Assembly (NCBI GenBank): GCA_964393335.1
Contig: CAYMTN010000164.1
Location: forward strand, 1 to 12,640
Origin: CAYMTN01 sp964393335
GTDB taxonomy: Bacteria; Chloroflexota; Anaerolineae; Aggregatilineales; Aggregatilineaceae
Direction of reading: 5' to 3'
DNA length: 12,640 nt
In this document: piece after piece, positions 6,907 through 12,640 of the stretch
Position numbering within the stretch: position 1 is the stretch's first letter
Layout of the letters: every line of letters begins with the position of its first letter
Notes under the pieces: generated by a model
The model's input: only the letters and a program-made list of their open reading frames with translations
Database searches by the model: none
Told to the model about the DNA's origin: nothing
Made by a program: the position numbers and the translations under genes

Positions 6907-7778
6907 GCGCGCCGTACCACCAATGCTTTGAGTAGATCACTGATGTTGTTGAGCAGCCACACCGAGCAGAACAGCGCCAGCCCTGGGAAGATGGATGGCC
7001 ACCAGATTCCAAACACCACGTAATTGGCCCCCAACTGGATCATCGACCCCCATTCCGGCGTCGGAATCTCCACGCCCAGCCCGATGAAGCTCAGCCCGGC
7101 GATCATCTGCACGGCGTAGGCGGCACTCAGCGGGAGCTGCGAAAACACGGGGATGAGCGCATTGGGGATGATGTGGCGGAAGATGATGGCGTTGGGACGG
7201 TTGCCCGCTACTTTCGCCGCCTGCACGAAATCCACGTCGCGCAGCGGAATCACGACGCTGCGCACCATCTTGCTGTAGACCGGGATGTTGTAGAACGCGA
7301 TGATCAGGACCACGTTCGTCAGCGTGTTGCCCGCCGCCGCCAGGACGGCCATACCAAATAGAATCTGCGGGAAGCCTTGCAAGACCTCGGTCACGCGCGT
7401 GATCACATTGTCCAGCCAGCCGCCGTAATACCCGGACAGCGCCCCCAGCGGCACCCCGATCGCGACGCCAATCACCACCGAGCTGAGCGCCAGCGCGAAG
7501 TCCGTGCGGATGGCGAAAATCGTCCGGGAGAAGATGTCCATCCCGTCGCGGTCGGTCCCGAACCAGTTCTCGAACGAGGGCGACTGCAGCGTGTTGAGCG
7601 GGTAGGGCTTTTGCGGGTTTTTCAGCGGCAGCACGGGCGCGAGAATGCCGAGCAGGATCAGCACGCCAAACAGGCCGAAATTCACGTAGACCCGCCAGAT
7701 ACCGTGCGTCTCGATCAGCCGGCGGTAGACGGAGGGGCGCTTGATGGTGCGTGACGGAGTCGTGGCGGTGACAGTCAT
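6903..7778 (-). CDS. ABC importer permease 2 (DppC/OppC type)
   Basis: 291 residues, typical for DppC/OppC. It is an inner-membrane half of the transport channel. After a basic N-terminal tail there is a first membrane segment (about 33-51), the linker with NWFGTDRDGMDIFSR (71-85) that is characteristic of this subfamily, and then five further hydrophobic segments. The cytoplasmic coupling loop DFVQAAKVAGNRPNAIIFRH (183-202, followed by IIPN) is the EAA motif that docks on the ATPases. The C-terminal part has GLSFIGLGVEIPTPEWGSM (228-246), also typical. It starts 7 bases after the permease 1 stop and overlaps ATPase 1 by ATGA. The substrate is not readable from a permease sequence. Confidence 0.92.
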   Translation of the reverse strand: MTVTATTPSRTIKRPSVYRRLIETHGIWRVYVNFGLFGVLILLGILAPVLPLKNPQKPYPLNTLQSPSFENWFGTDRDGMDIFSRTIFAIRTDFALALSSVVIGVAIGVPLGALSGYYGGWLDNVITRVTEVLQGFPQILFGMAVLAAAGNTLTNVVLIIAFYNIPVYSKMVRSVVIPLRDVDFVQAAKVAGNRPNAIIFRHIIPNALIPVFSQLPLSAAYAVQMIAGLSFIGLGVEIPTPEWGSMIQLGANYVVFGIWWPSIFPGLALFCSVWLLNNISDLLKALVVRRA

Positions 7779-7785
7779 CTCAGAT

Positions 7786-8814
7786 CTACTTGGATACTCG
7801 CACGCGCGGATCGAGCAGCGCCGTCAGGACGTCCGCGACCAGATACACGAATAGATAAAAGCCTGAACTGAGCAGCACGACGCCCATGATCGGCTCGTAA
7901 TCCGAGTGATTCATGGCATCCACGGCGTACAACCCCAGCCCGGGCCAGGTGAAGATCACCTCCACCAGCACGGTTCCGCTCAGCAAATAGCCGTAAGTCA
8001 TAGCGATCATCGTGATGACCGGGGCCAGCATGTTTTTCAGCACGTAGCGCCAGATGATGCGGTTGGGCAGGCCGAACGCCCGCGCCGCGCGGATGTAATC
8101 GCTCTCCATGATCTCTTCGGTCTTGTTGCGCGTGATCTGGAGCGTGCTGGGGCTGGTGGTGATGGCCAGCGTCAGGGCAGGCATGACGAGGTGCTTCGCA
8201 GCGGAGACGAACGCGTCCCAGTTGCCGTCCAGCAGGGCGTCAATCGTCAGCCAGCCGGTCACGCGCGGCAGGTTTCGAAACTCCCGGTCGATGCGTCCCA
8301 GCGGCGACGGGAGCCAATGCAGCTCAGCGAAAAAGACGTACACCAGCAGCAGGCCGAGCCAGAAACTGGGCATCGACACCCCGGCGCGCGATACCAGGTT
8401 GACGAAGCGCGCCGCCAGGCTGTCCCGGCGCGAGCCGGCCAGGATGCCCGCCGGCACTGCCCAGATGACGCCCAACAGCAGCGCCAGGGTCGACAGCTCC
8501 AACGTGGCGGGCAGCCGCGTGCGGATGTCGTCCATGACCGGCGTGTAGGCATAGCGCGAAACGCCGAGGTCACCTTTGAAAAGATTCTTGATATAGGAAA
8601 AATACTGTACGTACAACGGCTTGTCCAGGCCCAGACTGGTGGCCATATTCTCCAGCATTTCCTGGGTATGGCGGGGCCCGACCAACAGATACACCGGGTT
8701 GCCGATGAAGTGCGTCACGGTGAATGTGATCATGGACACCAGGACCAGGGAAATCACCAGGATTCCCAGCCGTTTGATCACATACCAGCCCCAAGCCTGG
8801 AGCGACTTGAGCAT
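7786..8814 (-). CDS. ABC importer permease 1 (DppB/OppB type)
   Basis: 342 residues from the ATG at 8814, which begins MLKSLQAWGWYVIKRLGILV, the standard start of DppB/OppB permeases (a short amphipathic stretch followed by the first membrane segment at 16-35). The open frame reaches back to 8937, but the extra 41 residues run through the intergenic hairpin and overlap the binding-protein gene, so I reject them. GGTGGATAGGAAG precedes the ATG. Further marks are the periplasmic segment with the LGLDKPLYVQY motif (61-71), GDLGVS (81-86) and the EAA coupling loop DYIRAARAFGLPNRIIWRYV (239-258). It has about six membrane segments. The protein pairs with permease 2 to form the channel. An insertion-like segment at 167-205 (WLPSPLGRIDREF to GNWD) is within the range of this family. 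Confidence 0.92.
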   Translation of the reverse strand: MLKSLQAWGWYVIKRLGILVISLVLVSMITFTVTHFIGNPVYLLVGPRHTQEMLENMATSLGLDKPLYVQYFSYIKNLFKGDLGVSRYAYTPVMDDIRTRLPATLELSTLALLLGVIWAVPAGILAGSRRDSLAARFVNLVSRAGVSMPSFWLGLLLVYVFFAELHWLPSPLGRIDREFRNLPRVTGWLTIDALLDGNWDAFVSAAKHLVMPALTLAITTSPSTLQITRNKTEEIMESDYIRAARAFGLPNRIIWRYVLKNMLAPVITMIAMTYGYLLSGTVLVEVIFTWPGLGLYAVDAMNHSDYEPIMGVVLLSSGFYLFVYLVADVLTALLDPRVRVSK

Positions 8815-8858
8815 GCTTCCTATCCACCCATGTTCTGAACGCTGCGACGACGCGGTGC

Positions 8859-8894
8859 CGCCCCTCTCCGGGTGCGGGACCACGGAGAGGGGCG
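8859..8894 (-). promoter_or_regulatory. Intercistronic 12-bp hairpin after the binding-protein gene
   Basis: CGCCCCTCTCCG (8859-8870) and CGGAGAGGGGCG (8883-8894) are perfect inverted repeats around a 12-base loop. They lie between the binding-protein stop (8907) and the permease 1 start (8814). There is no T run after it in the direction of transcription. Hairpins at this place in importer operons often protect the upstream mRNA and let the binding protein be made in excess. Partial termination is also possible. Confidence 0.65.
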
Positions 8895-8906
8895 CAGAGC
8901 TTACAG

Positions 8907-10502
8907 TTATTCTGCGCGGTACAGCGGATAGTACCACAGCAGGTTGTCAGGCAACTGGACGTAGCCCATGATGTCCTGACGCATGGCGATCTCGAACGGC
9001 ATCTCCGCGACGTACAGCGCGGGCGCATCGTCGATCAGGATGCGCTGGTAATCCGCCGCGAGCGCGGCTTTCTGGTCGGGATCGAGCGTGACGGTCAGCT
9101 CGTCGATGACGGTATCCAGGTCCGGATTGCTGTAGCCCATCCAGTTGGCGACCGCCGCCGTGCGGAAGAACAGCACGCCGGTGTAACCCGCGTCGTCGAC
9201 GTACCACAGCAGGTCGCGCATCCACGCCTGGTGTTCCAGCGTGCCGAGCTGCTCGGCGAACACTGCCGACGCCTGGCGGTTGATCGTCATGTCCACGCCG
9301 ATCTGCGAGAAGGCGTCCTTCAGGATGATGGCGATCTGTTCCTGCACGGACGAACCCTGGTCGATGTCGAGCGTGAACTCGAAGCCGTCACCGTAGCCGG
9401 CTTCCTGCAGCAGCGCCTTAGCCTTGTCCAGGTTGGTGCTGTAGGGCCACAGGCTGCCGTCGTGATACTGGCCCTGGACCGGGATCGGCCCTTCCGACAC
9501 CAGGCCGTTGCCACGGAAGACGCCGTTGATGATGTCCTCGTACGGGACCGCATAGCTCAGCGCCTGACGCACCAGCTTGTTGTCGAACGGTGCCTTCTGC
9601 ACATTGAAGCCCAGGATCATCTGGTTGCGGGTGGGGACGGACAGCACCTTGACGTCCGGCGTGGCCTGCACCAGTTGCAGCTCGTCGGCGCTCAGGTCTA
9701 CGGCGATATCCACTTCACCCTGCTGGAGCAGCAGCGCGCGATCCGCCGAAGACGGCACGATGCGCAGCACGACTTGGTCGAAGTAGGCTTTTCCGTCCCA
9801 GTAATCCGGGTTGGCGCGCAGCACCATCTCGACACCGGGTTCCCAGTTTTCCACGTAGTACTCGCCCGAGCCGATGTCGTTCTTGGCCAGCCAGCGCGTC
9901 GCCCAGGGGTCGTCGCTCTCGGCGTGGGCCTGCGCTTCGGCAGCGTCCATCGGGGCCTGAGACTGGTCGCGGAACAGGAAGAAGAACCACGGACTGGGAG
10001 CCTTGAAGTAGACTGTGACCTCGTAGTCGCCGGTCTTCTCGGCGTGATCGATGTTGGCCGTGGTGACGTTCCACAGCGTGCCGGACTCGGTGCCGACGGC
10101 CCGATCGAACCAGTAGATGAAGTCATCGGCGGTGACGGGGCGCCCGGTCTTTGGGAAGGTAGCCCCCTCGCGCAGAGTCAACACGATCGACATCTGGTCT
10201 TCCGACCACGTCCAGGACTGGACTGCCGCACCTTCGATGGTGCCCACGTCGGTCAGGCTGTAGCCGTCGCCGCTGTCGTACCAGCCGTAACGGAAGAACT
10301 GGTCGTACACGTTGTAGTTGACCTCGTTCGACCGCTGGAAGCGGGAGAACGGCGGGTCGAGGGTCTCGATGTCGCCCGAAATGGCGATGGTCAGCACGTG
10401 TTCGCCGTCTTGGGCGTGCAGCGGGGCCGGGAATGCCGCTAATGCGGTGGCGAGAACTAAAAGAATCGGCATTACAAAGTAGAGCGTTTTGCGGTTCAAC
10501 AT
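8907..10502 (-). CDS. Family-5 extracellular substrate-binding protein (peptide/nickel/opine type)
   Basis: 531 residues; captures the substrate outside the membrane and hands it to the permeases. GGAGAAGGG ends 3 bases before the ATG at 10502. Residues 1-30 form a signal peptide (MLNRKTLYFV, hydrophobic core 8-24) with a cut predicted after LHA (30), before QDGEHVLTI. No cysteine is present at the cleavage region, so it is not a lipoprotein as most binding proteins of Gram-positive bacteria are. SBP_bac_5 marks are IETLDPPFSRFQ (45-56), the FKAPSPWFFF region, GSGEYYVENWEPG (211-223), NPDYWDGKAYFDQVVLRIV (231-249), the QQGEVDIAVDL block (260-270) and FDNKLVRQALSYAVP (306-320). Two stop codons in frame (8907 and 8901) end it. 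The gene follows the regulator by 57 bases. The ligand cannot be predicted; the family binds peptides, nickel, heme, sugars and opines. Confidence 0.92.
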   Translation of the reverse strand: MLNRKTLYFVMPILLVLATALAAFPAPLHAQDGEHVLTIAISGDIETLDPPFSRFQRSNEVNYNVYDQFFRYGWYDSGDGYSLTDVGTIEGAAVQSWTWSEDQMSIVLTLREGATFPKTGRPVTADDFIYWFDRAVGTESGTLWNVTTANIDHAEKTGDYEVTVYFKAPSPWFFFLFRDQSQAPMDAAEAQAHAESDDPWATRWLAKNDIGSGEYYVENWEPGVEMVLRANPDYWDGKAYFDQVVLRIVPSSADRALLLQQGEVDIAVDLSADELQLVQATPDVKVLSVPTRNQMILGFNVQKAPFDNKLVRQALSYAVPYEDIINGVFRGNGLVSEGPIPVQGQYHDGSLWPYSTNLDKAKALLQEAGYGDGFEFTLDIDQGSSVQEQIAIILKDAFSQIGVDMTINRQASAVFAEQLGTLEHQAWMRDLLWYVDDAGYTGVLFFRTAAVANWMGYSNPDLDTVIDELTVTLDPDQKAALAADYQRILIDDAPALYVAEMPFEIAMRQDIMGYVQLPDNLLWYYPLYRAE

Positions 10503-10559
10503 ATCCCTTCTCCTAATTCCAAACTGAGAAACGATGGTTGCCGAGCAGGACGATCCGCG

Positions 10560-11570
10560 TCAAGCTTCCCTCCTTCTGGTACCACACGACTCACGAACGA
10601 CAAGCTGAGTCTTCAATATCACGGTGCGGGGTGGGCGATCCCCATTTCTGAGGCGGGCCAACAACAGCTCCGCCGCGTTGACGCCGATCTCGAAGGTCGG
10701 CTGGGCAATCGTCGACAGCGGCGGATTCAGCGACACGGCCCACGACAGATCGTCGAAGCCGATCACGGCCACGTCGTCCGGAATCTTGCGCCCCATCTGG
10801 TGAATCGCATTGAGCGCGCCGATCGTCATCTGGTTGTTAGCCACGAAGAGGGCCGTGGGGGGATTGGTGGACGTCATGAGGTCCTGCGCCAGCGCGTAGC
10901 CGCTGCTCTGCCGGTAATCGCCGAAGCGGGTCAGGCTGGAATCGACCTTGATGCCTGCGTCACTCATGGCTTGCAGATAGCCCGCGTAACGCTCGCGGCC
11001 CGTCGTCAGGTGCAGCGGCCCGCTGATGACCCCCACGCGGGTATGCCCCAGCGCTATCAAGTACTGGATCGCCGACAGCGACCCGTTGAAGTTGTCCACC
11101 AAGACGGTATCGACCTGGACATTGGACATCTGGCGGTCAATGACAGTGATGGGCAGCCCGGTCTCCTTGATTTTGGCGACAGCCGGCGAATCTTCTTGCG
11201 TGGGCGCGATAATGATGCCCGCCGCGCGCTCCAACTGCATCAGACGGATGATTCCTTCCTCGCGTTTGGGGTCGGCATTGGCGTTGCTGATCATCACGCT
11301 CATGCCCTCTTGCGAGACGACGTGCTCGATGCCGCGCAGCACGTCGATGTAGAAAGGATTGACGATGTCGGAAAACACGACGCCAATCAGGCGGCTCTTG
11401 GGCATACGGAGGCGCTGCGCCACGCGGCTCGGCTCGTAGCCCAACTCCTCGATGGCTTCCAGAACACGCTGTTTCAGGTCTTCGGCGACGTAGGGCTGGT
11501 TGTTTAAGACGCGCGAGACCGTCGATACCGAAACGCCCGACCGACGCGCCACATCTTTGATCGTAGCCAT
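10560..11570 (-). CDS. LacI-family transcriptional regulator
   Basis: 336 residues, the standard length. The N-terminal helix-turn-helix is clear: ATIKDVARRSGVSVSTVSRV (2-21), then LNNQPYVAEDLKQRVLEAI, with the hinge helix region EPSRVAQRLRMPKS (46-59) that inserts in the operator centre. The periplasmic-binding-like effector domain begins at LIGVVFSDIVNPFY (61-74) and contains GRERYAGY (191-198), FVANNQMTIGA (242-252) and IGFDDLSWA (270-278), places that contact effector in LacI/PurR relatives. The ATG at 11570 has only a weak ribosome-binding site (GGGTATCGG). It is the first gene of the cluster and reads in the same direction as the importer, so it most likely represses its own operon and responds to the imported compound or a derivative. 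That role is inferred from position, promoter and operator candidates upstream. Confidence 0.93.
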   Translation of the reverse strand: MATIKDVARRSGVSVSTVSRVLNNQPYVAEDLKQRVLEAIEELGYEPSRVAQRLRMPKSRLIGVVFSDIVNPFYIDVLRGIEHVVSQEGMSVMISNANADPKREEGIIRLMQLERAAGIIIAPTQEDSPAVAKIKETGLPITVIDRQMSNVQVDTVLVDNFNGSLSAIQYLIALGHTRVGVISGPLHLTTGRERYAGYLQAMSDAGIKVDSSLTRFGDYRQSSGYALAQDLMTSTNPPTALFVANNQMTIGALNAIHQMGRKIPDDVAVIGFDDLSWAVSLNPPLSTIAQPTFEIGVNAAELLLARLRNGDRPPRTVILKTQLVVRESCGTRRREA

Positions 11571-11602
11571 AGTCCGATACCCACACGGAAAAACGCAATC
11601 TA

Positions 11603-11651
11603 TGAAAACGATATTTTGAGTCTCAAAGGCAAAATTCTAAAATCGTTATCA
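11603..11651. promoter_or_regulatory. Candidate operator: 10-bp inverted repeat and a nested palindrome
   Basis: TGAAAACGAT (11603-11612) and ATCGTTATCA (11642-11651) are inverted repeats with 9 of 10 positions matching, 39 bases apart start to start. The second copy covers the expected transcription start. Between them is a perfect odd palindrome, TTTGAG-T-CTCAAA (11615-11627). This is a natural place for the LacI-type regulator to bind and block its own promoter. Another AAACGAT lies at 10529-10535, just before the binding-protein gene. Which motif, if any, is bound cannot be told from sequence. Confidence 0.45.
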
Positions 11652-11656
11652 GATCT

Positions 11657-11685
11657 AGCATATGTGAAATATTGTGTGCCGTCAA
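11657..11685 (-). promoter_or_regulatory. Sigma-70-type promoter for the regulator/importer operon
   Basis: On the minus strand, TTGACG (11685-11680; 5 of 6 to the -35 consensus) and TATGCT (11662-11657; 4 of 6, with the important second and last positions kept) are separated by exactly 17 bases. Transcription would start near 11650, giving a leader of about 80 bases before the regulator ATG. Confidence 0.6.
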
Positions 11686-11736
11686 GTGATTCGGGTGATC
11701 TACGGAAACACGACGACCGGTACACCCCGAGTAAAG

Positions 11737-11902
11737 TGTGGGAAATTCAAAATGGCCTGACAAGGTTCGAAACTCAGGCGAAAAAACGCACACGTAACCC
11801 CGTAGTCTCAAAAAAACCATGCAATCCAAAATCGGGAGAAGAAACAGCCCAATCGAGCTGGTAAAATGGAGAGTATGATTTACCGCTGGAAAGGGAAAAA
11901 CG
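11737..11902 (+). mobile_element. Upstream region and likely left end of the right-hand insertion sequence
   Basis: This stretch between the operon promoter and the integrase start has no gene. It shares ordered blocks with 3111-3271 (CGTAACCCCG, CCATGCAA, AGCTGG, TACCGCTG, GAAAGGGAAA), which suggests both are insertion-sequence 5' regions. TAAAAT (11862) and TATGAT (11874) could serve as -10 boxes but have no -35 partner. The outer boundary of the element is not defined. Confidence 0.4.
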
Positions 11903-12640
11903 ATGTTTTGGTATTGCGTGTGGCAGGTCGTTTCCACATTGATTGAACTCATCCGATTGGGACGCAGGTCGGAAAGTGACAAGGACTTCGAAATCTTGTT
12001 GTTGCGTCGCCAACTGGCGATCTACGAACGCAGGCAAGCGCGGGCTCCGCATTTGTCGAGGGGCGAGAAACTGACGTTAGTGGTACTGGCCACCAAGCTG
12101 AAGGACACAACGAACCGCACGATCAAAGCCATGGGCGAGGTGATTCGGATTGTGAAACCAGCCACGCTGTTTGGGTGGCATCGCGAGTTAGTGCGGCGCA
12201 AATGGACCTATCGCCATCGAAAAGCAGGTCGTCCACGGACAGATCAAGCAATCGAGCAGCTCGTGTTACGCCTCGCACGCGAAAACGACTGGGGTTTTGA
12301 GCGGATTGAAGGTGAATTGAAGAAACTGGGCTACACCATCAGCCACGAGACGGTGGGTAATATCCTGCGTCGCCATGGCATCCCGCCCGCACCCGAACGT
12401 GAGCCATCACCCAGTTGGCGTCATCTGATGACACATTATAAGGATCAGCTGTTGGCGTGCGACTTTTTCACCGTCGAGACTTTGTTTCTCCAAACGCTAT
12501 ATGTGCTCGTCTTCATCGAAATTGGCACCCGTCAGGTACATTTCGCCGGCTGCACCACCCATCCGAATGGCAGGTGGGTGACCCAACAAGCGCGCCAGAT
12601 GGTGTGGGAGCTTGAGGACCGCGATCCAGCGATTCGGTTT
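11903..12640 (+). CDS. Integrase/transposase with HTH and rve core, cut by the window end
   Basis: 246 codons from the ATG at 11903, open to the last base of the window. GGAAAGGG (11888-11895) lies 7 bases before the start. Residues 20-60 hold an RRQLAIYERR-type N-terminal helix. Residues 101-163 are a helix-turn-helix of the HTH_21 kind (KAGRPRTDQ, WGFERIEGELKKLGYTISHE, ILRRHGIPP). From 170 the rve catalytic core begins, with the first catalytic aspartate D187 in LACDFF, then FIEIGTRQVHFAGCTTHPNG (204-223) and WVTQQARQM. The second aspartate and the glutamate should lie past the edge. The gene would move its own insertion sequence by a DDE reaction. No frameshift is seen in the visible part. 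It shares the core layout with the fragment at 16-582 but clearly differs in sequence. Confidence 0.88.
   Translation, partial: MFWYCVWQVVSTLIELIRLGRRSESDKDFEILLLRRQLAIYERRQARAPHLSRGEKLTLVVLATKLKDTTNRTIKAMGEVIRIVKPATLFGWHRELVRRKWTYRHRKAGRPRTDQAIEQLVLRLARENDWGFERIEGELKKLGYTISHETVGNILRRHGIPPAPEREPSPSWRHLMTHYKDQLLACDFFTVETLFLQTLYVLVFIEIGTRQVHFAGCTTHPNGRWVTQQARQMVWELEDRDPAIRF

Noticed and set aside
8815..8937. Upstream extension of permease 1 by 41 residues
   Set aside because: It would run through the intergenic hairpin and into the binding-protein gene, and the added residues are not membrane- or permease-like.
11623..12052. Minus-strand open frames (119 and 92 codons) over the right insertion-sequence start
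   Set aside because: They lie antisense to the clear integrase gene and its upstream region and have no family resemblance.
1..12640. CRISPR arrays, tRNA or rRNA genes, phage defence genes
   Set aside because: No regularly spaced repeats, no cloverleaf-like or rRNA-like sequence and no recognisable defence genes were seen.

Overview
The window looks like an accessory, transposon-scarred stretch of a bacterial chromosome. The style of the genes (family-5 ABC importer operon, LacI regulator, secreted CARDB-type protein, rve-type integrases) and the GC-rich coding suggest a Chloroflexota (Anaerolineae-like) genome. That is an inference from gene style, not a database result.

Layout: 1-582 holds the C-terminal part of a DDE integrase/transposase with a nonsense codon just upstream. 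It appears inserted into a second, unrelated element, of which only the first ~31 codons of a transposase remain on the minus strand (636-728). At 1004-2794 (+) is an orphan gene for a secreted, membrane-anchored protein: signal peptide, coiled coil, membrane hairpin, then IPT-like and CARDB-like beta domains. Positions 2795-3871 are gene-poor. They contain a strong hairpin, a 14-bp direct repeat and a diverged copy of the upstream region of the right-hand integrase gene.

Positions 3872-11570 (all minus strand) form one compact seven-gene cluster read from right to left: LacI-family regulator, family-5 substrate-binding protein, two Dpp/Opp-type permeases, two Dpp/Opp-type ATPases, and a 2,5-dihydroxypyridine dioxygenase (NicX)/M29-like metalloenzyme. 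The permease 2-ATPase 1-ATPase 2 junctions are ATGA overlaps. A good promoter and an inverted-repeat operator candidate lie just upstream of the regulator gene, and a 12-bp hairpin lies between the binding-protein and permease genes. Read together, the cluster imports a small molecule (peptide or N-heterocycle/aromatic-like) and processes it in the cytoplasm with the terminal metalloenzyme, under a probably autoregulated LacI-type repressor. The substrate cannot be told from sequence.

From 11903 to the end of the window (+) a second integrase/transposase gene, of a different subfamily from the left one, starts and runs off the edge. The importer cluster therefore sits between mobile-element material on both sides.
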